A stretch of DNA of 64,000 bases from NCBI RefSeq assembly GCF_013364155.1, contig NZ_CP054916.1, positions 2,045,001 to 2,109,000 of the forward strand, written 5' to 3'. The first letter of the stretch is position 1. Each line of letters opens with the position of its first letter. The notes beneath the pieces were generated by a model, which was not told where the DNA came from, did not search any database, and was given only the letters and a program-made list of their open reading frames with translations. Position numbers and translations under genes: made by a program. This document shows, in pieces, positions 53,454 through 61,619 of the stretch. The stretch is from Streptomyces sp. NA02950. Its GTDB lineage: Bacteria > Actinomycetota > Actinomycetes > Streptomycetales > Streptomycetaceae.

Positions 53454-54629
53454 ATGCCCCGCAGACGCCGTCACGGCCTTGAACTGGCCGCCGGTTGCAC
53501 CCTCGCCCTGGCCGCCCTCTTCCTGAGCAACGGGATACCAGCCGCCGCCGACCCCGGCGATCCCACCCACGGCCCGCAGCGGGAGATCCCGCCCGGGATG
53601 CTCGCCGCCATGCAGCGTGACCTCGGTCTGACGGCCGATGAGGCGAAGACCCGGATCAACAACGAGTACCAGGCCGGTGCCGCCGAGCCCGGTCTGCGCA
53701 AGAGCCTCGGCAGCAGCTACGGCGGCGCCTGGGTGAGCGGCAACACCGCCGAGCTCACGGTGGCCACCACCGACCGGGGCCAGAGCGGCACCATCACCGC
53801 CAGCGGCGCCCGGGCCGCGGTCGTCGACCACAGCCTGGCGGAACTCACCACCGCCAAGGAGGCCCTGGACCGGGCCGCCGCCCAGCGCGCCCCGGCCGTC
53901 GACGCCGCCTCCGCCTGGTACGTCGACGTCAGGAGCAACAGCGTGGTGGTCCAGGCGAACAACACCGCCGGGGCGACGGACTTCGTCGCCGCCAGCGGCG
54001 CCGACCGCGATGTCGTCCGGGTCGTGCAGTCGGCCGAGCGGCCGCGTCCGCTCTACGACCTGCGCGGCGGCGAGGCGTACTACATCAACAGCTCCGCGCG
54101 CTGCTCGATCGGCTTCTCGGTCACCCAGGGCGACCGCAACGGCTTCGTCACCGCCGGCCACTGCGGCGACCCCGGGGACTCCACCGCCGGGTACAACCGG
54201 GTCGCCCAGGGCTCCTTCCAGGGATCCACCTTCCCGGGCAACGACTACGCGTGGGTGGAGACCAACAACAACTGGACGCCGCAGCCGTGGGTTGTCGGCG
54301 CCGACAACACCAATGTGGTCGTCAGCGGCTCCCAGCAGGCGCCGGTCGGCTCCTCCGTCTGCCGCTCCGGCTCGACCACCGGCTGGCACTGCGGCACGAT
54401 CCTCCAGCACAACACCAGCGTGCAGTACACCGAGGGCACCGTCAGGGGCGTCTCCCGCACCAATGTGTGCGCCGAGCCCGGTGACTCCGGCGGGCCGTAC
54501 ATCTCCGGCAGCGAGGGACAGGGCGTTCTCTCCGGCGGCTCCGGCAACTGCACCCGGGGCGGTACGACCTACTACCAGCCGCTGAATCCGATCCTCTCGG
54601 CCTACAGCCTCACCCTCACCACCGGCTGA
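53454..54629 (+). CDS. Secreted serine protease, streptogrisin/alpha-lytic type (S1E)
   Basis: 391 residues. Signal peptide (LAAGCTLALAALFLSNG), an alpha-lytic-protease prodomain to about residue 200, and a mature chymotrypsin-fold domain of about 188 residues starting near YDLRGGEAYY. The catalytic triad is His236 (TAGHCG), Asp264 (GNDYAWV) and Ser345 (GDSGGPY). Cys pairs at 217/237, 303/313 and 339/366 fit the streptogrisin disulfides. No C-terminal chitin-binding domain. GAGGAG precedes ATG 53454. Extracellular protein breakdown. Confidence 0.93.
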   Translation: MPRRRRHGLELAAGCTLALAALFLSNGIPAAADPGDPTHGPQREIPPGMLAAMQRDLGLTADEAKTRINNEYQAGAAEPGLRKSLGSSYGGAWVSGNTAELTVATTDRGQSGTITASGARAAVVDHSLAELTTAKEALDRAAAQRAPAVDAASAWYVDVRSNSVVVQANNTAGATDFVAASGADRDVVRVVQSAERPRPLYDLRGGEAYYINSSARCSIGFSVTQGDRNGFVTAGHCGDPGDSTAGYNRVAQGSFQGSTFPGNDYAWVETNNNWTPQPWVVGADNTNVVVSGSQQAPVGSSVCRSGSTTGWHCGTILQHNTSVQYTEGTVRGVSRTNVCAEPGDSGGPYISGSEGQGVLSGGSGNCTRGGTTYYQPLNPILSAYSLTLTTG

Positions 54630-54636
54630 CCCCGCC

Positions 54637-55527
54637 TCATCCCGTCCGCACCGCGCTGTGGACGGTCTGGGCGCTCAGCACGAACACATCGGGCCGCCGC
54701 ATGATCCCGGCCGGGTCGCCGGGGTCGAGCAGCCGGTCCAGCGCGACGAGGTCGCCGTCGGCCAGCAGATCGGCGGCGGCCTCGCGCCGGTGGCCCAGTT
54801 CGGCCAGGAGCCAGCGGCGGGCCGGGAGGTCCAGCGGGGCGGGCAGATCGAGGAGGAAGGTACGGCTCGTGGCCCCGTCGAGACCGGCCTCGGTCAGCAT
54901 CGCGGGCCAGTCGTCGATCGTCTCCACCGAGTCCGGCAGCGACTCCCGCATCTCGGCGAACATCTCCCTGTTGACCACCTCGAGCCGGGCCAGCAGACCG
55001 GGCCGCCCGAGCCCCGTGTGGTACGGCAGACAGTTCAGCGGCAGCCCGCCCTCGGCCAGGGCCAGCACTCCCCCGGGGCGCACCAGCCGGGCGAGCTCGC
55101 GGACCGCCCCCCGCTGGTCGCCCAGGTGGTGCACGGTCTTGCTGGACCAGATCAGATCCGCCTCGCCCAGTGCCCCGAGATCGCCGGGCAGTTCGGCGAA
55201 CCGGGTGGTCACCCGGTCGGCGAGGCCCAGCCGCGCGGCACGCTCCCGGGTCCGCTCCAGCAATTCCGGAGTGCCGTCCACCGCGACCACCTCGGCCTCC
55301 GGGAAGAGCTCGGCGAGCAGACAGGTGACCACCCCGGGGCCGCTGCCGACATCGAGGATCCGGTGCACGGCCCGGCCGGTCCGTCCGTCCAGCCACTCCG
55401 CGGCCTGGCGGTGGACCGGGCCGTTCAGCTCGGCACCCTGCTCCAGGAGCGGACCGAGGACGTTCCAGTCGAGATCGGTGTGGTGATGTCCCTGGGTGTG
55501 GGCGTGCGCGCCCTGGTGTCCGGTCAT
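54637..55527 (-). CDS. Class I SAM-dependent methyltransferase with His-rich N-terminus
   Basis: 296 residues. An unusual His-rich start (GHQGAHAHTQGHHHTDLDWN) precedes motif I ILDVGSGPGVVTCLLAEL near 58 and motif II VVAVDGTPELLERT. The LIWSSKTVHHLGDQRGAVRE block is typical of methyltransferase type 12/25. Substrate unknown; the His stretch might bind metal. Divergent from sigK across 195 bp. Confidence 0.86.
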   Translation of the reverse strand: MTGHQGAHAHTQGHHHTDLDWNVLGPLLEQGAELNGPVHRQAAEWLDGRTGRAVHRILDVGSGPGVVTCLLAELFPEAEVVAVDGTPELLERTRERAARLGLADRVTTRFAELPGDLGALGEADLIWSSKTVHHLGDQRGAVRELARLVRPGGVLALAEGGLPLNCLPYHTGLGRPGLLARLEVVNREMFAEMRESLPDSVETIDDWPAMLTEAGLDGATSRTFLLDLPAPLDLPARRWLLAELGHRREAAADLLADGDLVALDRLLDPGDPAGIMRRPDVFVLSAQTVHSAVRTG

Positions 55528-55570
55528 GGCGCCGAGCCTCCCCCGCGCCCCGAGGGAACGCCAACGTATC

Positions 55571-55585
55571 TTGCCGGAACGGCAA
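55571..55585. promoter_or_regulatory. Palindrome TTGCCG-GAA-CGGCAA
   Basis: Perfect 6-bp arms in the region between the divergent methyltransferase and sigK genes, 44 bp upstream of the methyltransferase start. Possible operator for an unknown regulator. Confidence 0.35.
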
Positions 55586-55643
55586 TTCCCCGGTCCGCGC
55601 CGCTGCCTGCCCGTCTTCCTGCGCATCTTCGGAGCAGCTTCAC

Positions 55644-55670
55644 CAATCCACGCCCTTCCGCGCCACGAAT
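55644..55670 (+). promoter_or_regulatory. SigK-type promoter of the sigK-rskA-phr operon
   Basis: CAATCC at 55644-55649, a 16-nt spacer and CGAAT at 55666-55670, 52 bp before the sigK start. It resembles the mycobacterial SigK promoter as I recall it (CCATCC and CGAAT) and recurs exactly upstream of cfa. Confidence 0.65.
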
Positions 55671-55722
55671 GAGGTACGACACGTGCGTGTGCGCCGCATC
55701 GCTCATCCCGGAAGGACGGCCT

Positions 55723-56307
55723 GTGAGAGAACCCGTGTACATCGGCGGACCGGCCGCCCGCGGCCCGGCCCTCGAGGAGTTGCTCCACATGGTGGCCCGG
55801 GGGGACCAGAACGCGTTCGCGGCCCTGTACGACGCCGTCAGCGGGCCCGTCCTCGGGCTGACCCGCAGTCTGCTGCGCGACCCCGCGCAGGCCGAGGAGG
55901 TCACCCAGGAGGTGCTGGTCGAGGTGTGGCGGACGGCGGCGCGGTTCGAGCCGGGGCGGGGCAGCGCCATGGGGTGGATCATGACGCTGGCGCACCGGCG
56001 CGCGGTGGACCGGGTACGGTCCGCGCAGGCCGCGTCCGACCGCGAGGCACGCGCCGCGCTGCTCGCCCGCACCCCCGCGTTCGACGAGGTGACCGAGCAG
56101 GTGGAGGCCAGGCTGGAACGGGAGCAGGTGCGCCGCTGCATGCGGACGCTGACCGAGCTGCAACGGCAGTCGGTGACGCTCGCCTACTACCGGGGCCGTA
56201 CCTACCGCGAGGTGGCGGAGCTGCTGTCGCTGCCGCTGGGGACCGTGAAGACCAGACTCCGGGACGGGCTCATCCGGCTCCGGGACTGCATGGGGGTCGG
56301 GGCATGA
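55723..56307 (+). CDS. sigK: ECF RNA polymerase sigma factor SigK
   Basis: 194 residues from GTG 55723 after GAAGGA. Region 2 includes ALYDAVSGPVLGLTRSLLRD and EEVTQEVLVEVWRTAARFEP; region 4 is LTELQRQSVTLAYYRGRTYR then EVAELLSLPLGTVKTRLRDG. The immediately overlapping RskA-type anti-sigma gene identifies it as the SigK (ECF19) group. An upstream CAATCC-N16-CGAAT element suggests autoregulation. The photolyase gene follows on the same transcript. Confidence 0.9.
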   Translation: MREPVYIGGPAARGPALEELLHMVARGDQNAFAALYDAVSGPVLGLTRSLLRDPAQAEEVTQEVLVEVWRTAARFEPGRGSAMGWIMTLAHRRAVDRVRSAQAASDREARAALLARTPAFDEVTEQVEARLEREQVRRCMRTLTELQRQSVTLAYYRGRTYREVAELLSLPLGTVKTRLRDGLIRLRDCMGVGA

Positions 56308-57122
56308 CCAGAGCCGATCTGCACACCTTGACGGGGGCGTACGCGGTGCACGCGCTGTCGGGCCGGGAGCTGGAGGAGTTCGAGCGCCATCTCGCGGTGT
56401 GCGAGGCGTGCGCCCAGGAGGTGGGGGAGCTGCGGGAGACCGCCGGACGGCTGGCGGTGGCCAGCTCGCTGACGCCGTCCCCGCTGATGAAGGACGAGGT
56501 GATGCGGCGGATCGCCACGGTCCGTCAGGAGCCGCCGCGGGTGGCGGCCCATGACGGCCGCGACGACCGGCGGACCCAGGAGGGCCGTTCCGGCGCCCGC
56601 GAGTCCCATGCCGGACCCCGGCGGCGCGGTGGGCGCCGCCGGGGCCTCGACTACGCCCTGGCGGCCTGTCTGGCCGGGGCCACCGCGCTCGGCGGGGCCG
56701 CGGTGTGGCAGTACCGGCAGGCGTCCGACGCCCGGGACACCGCGGGCCGCGCCGAGCGGCGGGTCGCGGAGGTGGAGGAGCTGGCCCGGGTACTGGCCGC
56801 GCCGGACGCCCGTACCCGCAGCGGCAGGCTGACGGACGGGGCGACGGGCGCGGTCGTGGTCTCCCGCGGCCTTGACCGGGCGGCGTTCCTCGCCTCCGGA
56901 CTGCCCGAGCCGCCCTCGGGCCGGGTCTACCAGCTGTGGTTCAGCGACGGGGGCACGATGCGCTCGGCGGGGCTGCTGCACACCAAGGACGGTGGCACGG
57001 CGACCCTGCTGCACGGGCCGGTCGGACAGGCGTCGGCCATGGGGCTCACCGTGGAGCCCGCCGGGGGTTCGAAGGCACCGACGACCGACCCGGTCGCGCT
57101 GATGACGTTCCCCTCGGGCTGA
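56304..57122 (+). CDS. rskA: Anti-sigma-K factor RskA
   Basis: 272 residues. N-terminal anti-sigma domain with zinc-type HLAVCEAC (H-x3-C-x2-C) near residue 30, one membrane helix (YALAACLAGATALGGAAVW) near 118, a short coiled-coil-like segment (AERRVAEVEELARVLAAP) and the external RskA domain (PPSGRVYQLWFSDGG, SAGLLHTKDGG). Overlaps sigK by ATGA. It holds SigK at the membrane until regulated proteolysis or redox change releases it. Confidence 0.92.
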   Translation: MTRADLHTLTGAYAVHALSGRELEEFERHLAVCEACAQEVGELRETAGRLAVASSLTPSPLMKDEVMRRIATVRQEPPRVAAHDGRDDRRTQEGRSGARESHAGPRRRGGRRRGLDYALAACLAGATALGGAAVWQYRQASDARDTAGRAERRVAEVEELARVLAAPDARTRSGRLTDGATGAVVVSRGLDRAAFLASGLPEPPSGRVYQLWFSDGGTMRSAGLLHTKDGGTATLLHGPVGQASAMGLTVEPAGGSKAPTTDPVALMTFPSG

Positions 57123-57141
57123 GCCGGTGTAAACGAACAGG

Positions 57142-58518
57142 GTGACCTCTTCGATCGCCGTCTTCACCTCCGATCTGCGGCTGTGTGACAACCCCGTGCT
57201 CCATGCCGCCCTCCGCGCCGCCGACCAGGTCGTTCCGCTGTTCATGGTGGACCGCGCACTGGCCCGCACGGGGTTCGCCGCCCCCAACCGGGTGGCGTTC
57301 CTGGCGGACGCCCTGGCCGATCTGGACGCGGGGCTGCGCAAACGCGGGGGCCGTCTGGTCCTCCGTAAGGGTGATCCGGTGGCGGAGATCCGCCGGGTGG
57401 CGGCACAGGCGGACGCCGCGGAGGTCCATATCGCGGGCGGGGTGAGCGGCTACGCGGGGCGGCGCGAGGCGCGGCTGCGCGAGGCGCTGGCCGCGGACGG
57501 GCGGACCCTGCGGGTGCACGGCGCGGTGGTGACGGCGGTCGAACCGGGCGAGGTGGTCCCGGCGGGCAGGGACCACTTCGCCGTGTTCACCCCGTACTTC
57601 CGCGCCTGGCAGCGGATCGAGCCGCGCCGGGCGCTGGCCGCCCCGCGCACCGTGCCGATGCCGGGGCTGTCGGGCTTGCGCTCCGAACCGCTGTCCGCGG
57701 TGGCCTCGCTCGCCCCGGGCACCCCCTCGCCCGGACTGCCCGAGGGGGGCGAGACCGCCGGGCGCCGCCGGTTCCACGCCTGGCGGCGGTCGGGGCTCGA
57801 CGGTTACGCCGACGACCACGACGACCTGGCGGGCGACGCCACCTCCCGGCTCTCCCCGTATCTCCACTTCGGCTGTCTGTCCGCGGCGGAACTGGTGTGC
57901 CGGGCACGGGAGGCGGGCGGTGCGGGCGCCGAGGCGTTCGTCCGGCAGCTCGCCTGGCGCGACTTCCACCACCAGGTGCTCGCCGCCCGCCCGGACGCCG
58001 CCCACACCGACTACCGCCCCCGCCACGACCGGTGGCGCGCCGATGACGCGGAGATCGCCGCCTGGAAAGCGGGCCGCACCGGCTATCCGCTGGTCGACGC
58101 CGGGATGCGGCAGCTCGGCCACGAGGGCTGGATGCACAACCGGGCCCGACTGCTGGTGGCCGGCTTCCTCACCAAGACGCTGTACACGGACTGGCGGATC
58201 GGCGCCCGGCACTTCCTGGACCTGCTGGTGGACGGCGACATGGCGAACAACCAGCTCAACTGGCAGTGGGTGGCGGGCACCGGTACCGACACCCGCCCCA
58301 ACCGTGTGTTCAACCCGCTCGCCCAGGCCAGGCGCTTCGACCCGGACGGCTCGTATGTGCGCCGCTGGGTCCCGGAACTGGCCGGAGTGGCGGGCCCGCG
58401 CGTCCACACCCCCTGGCGCCTCCCGGAAGCCGAGCGCTCCCGTCTGGACTACCCCGACCCCATCGTCGACCTGCAAGCGGGCCTGAACCGCTTCACACGT
58501 GCCCGGGGCCGCGGCTGA
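57142..58518 (+). CDS. phr: Deoxyribodipyrimidine photolyase
   Basis: 458 residues from GTG 57142. N-terminal photolyase alpha/beta domain (FTSDLRLCDNPVLHAALR), then the FAD-binding domain: SRLSPYLHFGCLSAAEL near 233, RQLAWRDFHHQVL near 272, GYPLVDAGMRQLGHEGWMHN near 314, and NNQLNWQWVAGTGTD near 371. The Trp residues of the electron-transfer chain are present. Repairs UV-induced cyclobutane dimers using blue light. Only 19 bp follow rskA, so it is cotranscribed with sigK. Confidence 0.93.
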   Translation: MTSSIAVFTSDLRLCDNPVLHAALRAADQVVPLFMVDRALARTGFAAPNRVAFLADALADLDAGLRKRGGRLVLRKGDPVAEIRRVAAQADAAEVHIAGGVSGYAGRREARLREALAADGRTLRVHGAVVTAVEPGEVVPAGRDHFAVFTPYFRAWQRIEPRRALAAPRTVPMPGLSGLRSEPLSAVASLAPGTPSPGLPEGGETAGRRRFHAWRRSGLDGYADDHDDLAGDATSRLSPYLHFGCLSAAELVCRAREAGGAGAEAFVRQLAWRDFHHQVLAARPDAAHTDYRPRHDRWRADDAEIAAWKAGRTGYPLVDAGMRQLGHEGWMHNRARLLVAGFLTKTLYTDWRIGARHFLDLLVDGDMANNQLNWQWVAGTGTDTRPNRVFNPLAQARRFDPDGSYVRRWVPELAGVAGPRVHTPWRLPEAERSRLDYPDPIVDLQAGLNRFTRARGRG

Positions 58519-58526
58519 CGTCCCGT

Positions 58527-58541
58527 CGGGGCTCCGCCCCG
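58527..58541. terminator. Hairpin between convergent phr and cfa
   Basis: CGGGGC-TCC-GCCCCG in the 39 bp between the two stop codons; usable from both sides. Confidence 0.5.
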
Positions 58542-58557
58542 CGCTCCGGCCCGGCGG

Positions 58558-59790
58558 TCAGACCGGCACCGCCGGGTACCAGGACTCGGGGGTGACCGGC
58601 ATGCAGCTGACGCCGCGGTCGGTGGGGCGGACCGCGAGGATCTGGTCGATGCCCATCCGGCCCTCCTCCAGGGCGAGGGCCGCACCGGCGAGCCACAGGT
58701 GCCGGCCGCGGGCGGTGGCCTCGCCCACCAGGCGGCGGAAGCCGTCCCAGTCGGCCTCCAGGGTGGTGCGCCAGGCGGTGACCGTGCGAACGTAGTGCTC
58801 GCGCAGCGACTCCGAGGCACGCACCTCGAGTCCGGCCGCTTCCAGACGGCCAATGGTCTCGCCGAGCGGGCGCATCCGCAGCTGGGGGGCGAGGTACGCG
58901 GCGAGCGGCGGCCCCGCGTCGGCCCCCGGGGACGGGCGGGAGATCTGCTGGACCAGGGCCCGGCCGCCGGGGCGGAGCATCCGGTGCAGGGTGCGGACGA
59001 GGTCCGGGTACTGCTCGTCGCCGACGTACTCGCCCGTCTCGACGCAGGCGACGGCCTCGTACTGGCCGCCCCGCAGAGCGCGGTAGTCGCACAGGTCGAC
59101 GTCGATCCGGTGGTCCAGGCCGAGTTCGCGGACCCGCTCGGCCAGCAGGTCGTGCTCCTCGCGGACCGTGGTGACGGCGGTGACCTGCGCGCCGTAGCGG
59201 TCGGCGGCGTGCAGGGCGAGGGCTCCCCAGCCGCAGCCGATGTCCAGCAGCCGGGCGCCGGGCACCAGGTTCAGCTTGCGGCAGATGACGTCCAGCTTGT
59301 CGCGCTGGGCGTCGGCGAGCCGGTACGCGGGGTCCTCGCTGGTCCAGTAGGCGCAGGACTGAGCCATGGACGGGTCCAGCAGCCGTTCATGGAACTCGGC
59401 CGTGGCATCCGGGCCCCCGGGGGCCGCGCGGGCGGGCGGCCAGGGGCCGAGGGCGCCGAGCCGGGCGGCGGTGGCGGCGGCTCTGGCCCGGGTGGTCAGG
59501 GCGGGTCCGGATGGCGGCGCGGGACGCCCGCGTACCGCGTGCCACACGGCGCGCAGGCCCTCGGTGACGTCGCCCTCGACATCGAGGTCACCGCTGATGT
59601 ACGCCTCGGCGAGGCCGTATCCGGTGGGCCGCCACACCAGCCCGCGCAGCGCCCGCCGGGAGCGCAGCCGCACCCGGGGCGCCCCCGGCGGCCCCGCCTC
59701 GCTGCCGTCCCAGGCGCACAGCCGCACCGGAAGCGGGGCGCCGAGCAGGCGCTCGGCGAAGGGGACGAGGGCAGCGGCCACGTCGCTCAT
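58558..59790 (-). CDS. cfa: Cyclopropane-fatty-acyl-phospholipid synthase (Cfa-type)
   Basis: 410 residues. The N-terminal lipid-binding part contains YGLAEAYISGDLDVEGDVTE; the SAM domain has motif I RLLDIGCGWGALALHAADRY near 188, QSCAYWTSEDPAYRLADAQ near 148 (the CFA substrate/SAM signature) and VETGEYVGDEQYPD near 262, where canonical enzymes have VEMxEHVG. It adds a methylene group to unsaturated phospholipid chains. AGGAGG precedes ATG 59790. An exact copy of the sigK promoter motif lies 73 bp upstream. Convergent with phr. Confidence 0.88.
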   Translation of the reverse strand: MSDVAAALVPFAERLLGAPLPVRLCAWDGSEAGPPGAPRVRLRSRRALRGLVWRPTGYGLAEAYISGDLDVEGDVTEGLRAVWHAVRGRPAPPSGPALTTRARAAATAARLGALGPWPPARAAPGGPDATAEFHERLLDPSMAQSCAYWTSEDPAYRLADAQRDKLDVICRKLNLVPGARLLDIGCGWGALALHAADRYGAQVTAVTTVREEHDLLAERVRELGLDHRIDVDLCDYRALRGGQYEAVACVETGEYVGDEQYPDLVRTLHRMLRPGGRALVQQISRPSPGADAGPPLAAYLAPQLRMRPLGETIGRLEAAGLEVRASESLREHYVRTVTAWRTTLEADWDGFRRLVGEATARGRHLWLAGAALALEEGRMGIDQILAVRPTDRGVSCMPVTPESWYPAVPV

Positions 59791-59862
59791 CGGTCTGCCT
59801 CCTGAAGCAGAGCCGCCGGCGTCCTCACTCCGCCGCACGGCCACCGGTATCTTCCGGGAGGT

Positions 59863-59889
59863 ATTCGGGGCCGTCCGGGCGGCGGATTG
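59863..59889 (-). promoter_or_regulatory. SigK-type promoter of cfa
   Basis: On the minus strand CAATCC, a 16-nt spacer and CGAAT, the same as before sigK; both are also preceded by C. It begins just after the end of the upstream pterin dehydratase gene. Confidence 0.65.
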
Positions 59890-59895
59890 GTCACC

Positions 59896-60207
59896 TCACA
59901 CGTCGCGTGCGCCGTGCTCCCTGGCCGCGGCCTCGATGCGGCGCGCGAGCCCGAAGTCCAGCTCGGTCACCTTGCCGCCCACGCTGTGGGTGTTCACCGT
60001 GACGCCGACCGTGTTGTACCCGAGCGTCAGATCGGAGTGGTGGCCCAGCTCCTCCTGGATCCGGGCGATCTCCGCGACCAGTCCGGCCGCCCGCGGATGA
60101 CCGTCGAGGACATAGCGGCGCGAGAGCCGGTCGTCGGCGTAGGACCAGCCGGAAAGCGGTTCGAGGCGGTCCTCGATCTCCTGCTGGCCGAGCGGCTCGA
60201 CTGCCAT
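59896..60207 (-). CDS. Pterin-4a-carbinolamine dehydratase
   Basis: 103 residues, the single-domain PCD/DCoH fold. The active-site motif is EELGHHSDLTLGYNTVGVTV (His-His then Asn/Thr) near residue 52, followed by THSVGGKVTELDFGLARRI. It dehydrates 4a-hydroxytetrahydropterin to recycle tetrahydrobiopterin-type cofactors. AAGGGATG precedes ATG 60207. It is directly upstream of cfa on the same strand but the cfa promoter lies between them. Confidence 0.92.
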   Translation of the reverse strand: MAVEPLGQQEIEDRLEPLSGWSYADDRLSRRYVLDGHPRAAGLVAEIARIQEELGHHSDLTLGYNTVGVTVNTHSVGGKVTELDFGLARRIEAAAREHGARDV

Positions 60208-60309
60208 GGCACATCCCTTCGTCCTGGGTGGCGGACCGGCTCGTCCCGGTGACGGGTCGGCGCCTCCACCCTGCCACGTCCGCCCTCCGGGGTCGGTTAC
60301 CTTCGGTCC

Positions 60310-61113
60310 ATGACAACTGCCACGTCGGCCGGGGTGGGTGAGCTGCTGCGCGGCTGGCGGACCCGCCGGCGCATCAGCCAGCTTGAGCTCGCGCTGCGCG
60401 CCGATTCCTCCTCGCGCCACATCAGCTTCATCGAGACCGGCCGCTCCCGGCCCAGCCAGGAAATGGTGCTGCGGCTCGCCGACCATCTCGACGTACCGGT
60501 GCGGGAGCGCAACGCGCTGCTGCTCGCCGCGGGTTACGCCCCGCACTACCCGGAGCGGGCGGTCGACGACCCCTCGATGGGCGCGCTGCGCGAGGGGATG
60601 GAGCGGCTGCTCACGGGCTATGAGCCCTACCCAGCGCTGGTGGTGAACGGCACCTACGAGGTGCAGGCGGCCAACCGCGGGATCGCCATGCTGCTGGACG
60701 GCGTCGCGGACCATCTGCTGGTGCCGCCGCTCAACGCGATGCGCATCACCCTCCACCCGGAGGGCCTGGCGCCCCGTATCCGCAACTTCCGCGAGTGGCG
60801 CGGCCATCTGCTGGACCAGATGGACCGCCAGCTCGCGGTGATGCGCTCCCCCGCCCTGCGGGCGGTGTACGAGGAGGTGGCGGCCTATCCGCTGCCGGTG
60901 GCCGGTGGCCGGGAGAGCGCCGTGGCCGGGGGCCATGCGCCGTTCGCCCTCCCGATGATGATCGAGCACGGCGGCCGGGTGCTCTCCTTCATCTCCACCA
61001 TCGCCACCTTCAACACCCCCATGGACGTGACCGTCTCCGAGCTGGCCATCGAGACGTTCCTCCCGGCCGACCGGGAGACCGCCGCCGCCCTGGGGGAGCT
61101 GGTCAGGCCGTAG
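60310..61113 (+). CDS. XRE-family regulator with MmyB-like ligand-binding domain
   Basis: 267 residues. HTH at about 8-65 (LLRGWRTRRRISQLELALRA then DSSSRHISFIETGRSRPS), then the MmyB-like PAS-fold sensor (YEPYPALVVNGTYEVQAANR near 106, and PPLNAMRITLHPEGLAPRI). In streptomycetes such regulators control an adjacent reductase or SnoaL-like gene. Here the partner is the convergent, overlapping SnoaL-like gene. TACCTT 6 nt before the ATG suggests a leaderless message. Confidence 0.9.
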   Translation: MTTATSAGVGELLRGWRTRRRISQLELALRADSSSRHISFIETGRSRPSQEMVLRLADHLDVPVRERNALLLAAGYAPHYPERAVDDPSMGALREGMERLLTGYEPYPALVVNGTYEVQAANRGIAMLLDGVADHLLVPPLNAMRITLHPEGLAPRIRNFREWRGHLLDQMDRQLAVMRSPALRAVYEEVAAYPLPVAGGRESAVAGGHAPFALPMMIEHGGRVLSFISTIATFNTPMDVTVSELAIETFLPADRETAAALGELVRP

Positions 61114-61474
61114 GGACGCGGTCCAGGAAGCCGAGGACGGAGCGGATCCGGCCGTCCTCGGCCAGGGTGATCACATCGAATCCGGCGACCGGCGCGGAGC
61201 CGTCGGCGGTGGAGACCAGCTCCCAGGTGAACCGGACGATGTCGTGGTGGCCGTCGGCGGTGCCGGTGTGGCGGAACTCGAAGCCGGGGAACTGCTCATG
61301 GGCCCCGGCGATGACGGCGGCGAGCTGCTCATGGCCGCGGACGTCGACCAGCGGGTCGGTGTAGCTGCCGTCCTCGGACCAGGCGGCGGCGACGGCCTTG
61401 GCGAGGGTGTCGGCTTCGGTGGCGTTCCACGCCTCGAAGTAGCGGGCCACGGCGGCGTTGTAGTCGAAGGTCAT
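61103..61474 (-). CDS. SnoaL/NTF2-like protein
   Basis: 123 residues with the NTF2-like cone fold: VARYFEAWNATEADTLAKAV, WSEDGSYTDPLVDVRGHEQL and VRFTWELVSTADG, ending ILTLAEDGRI-type (here DVITLAEDGRIRSVLGF). Members include polyketide cyclases and isomerases; most are of unknown function. ATG 61474 follows GAGGAG; GTG 61483 is possible. Its 3' end overlaps the convergent XRE gene by 11 bp. Confidence 0.85.
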   Translation of the reverse strand: MTFDYNAAVARYFEAWNATEADTLAKAVAAAWSEDGSYTDPLVDVRGHEQLAAVIAGAHEQFPGFEFRHTGTADGHHDIVRFTWELVSTADGSAPVAGFDVITLAEDGRIRSVLGFLDRVPTA

Positions 61475-61619
61475 GGGGGTCACGCTCCTCAACGGGAATG
61501 CGAATGCGACTGGTCAGGGACCGGATACCGGGCCGGAGTGCGCCGGCCCGGGATCCGTTGCCCTCACTCTGCCGCGGCACCGCCGGGAGGGTCGATGACC
61601 TCTGAGGTCATGGCGGTGG

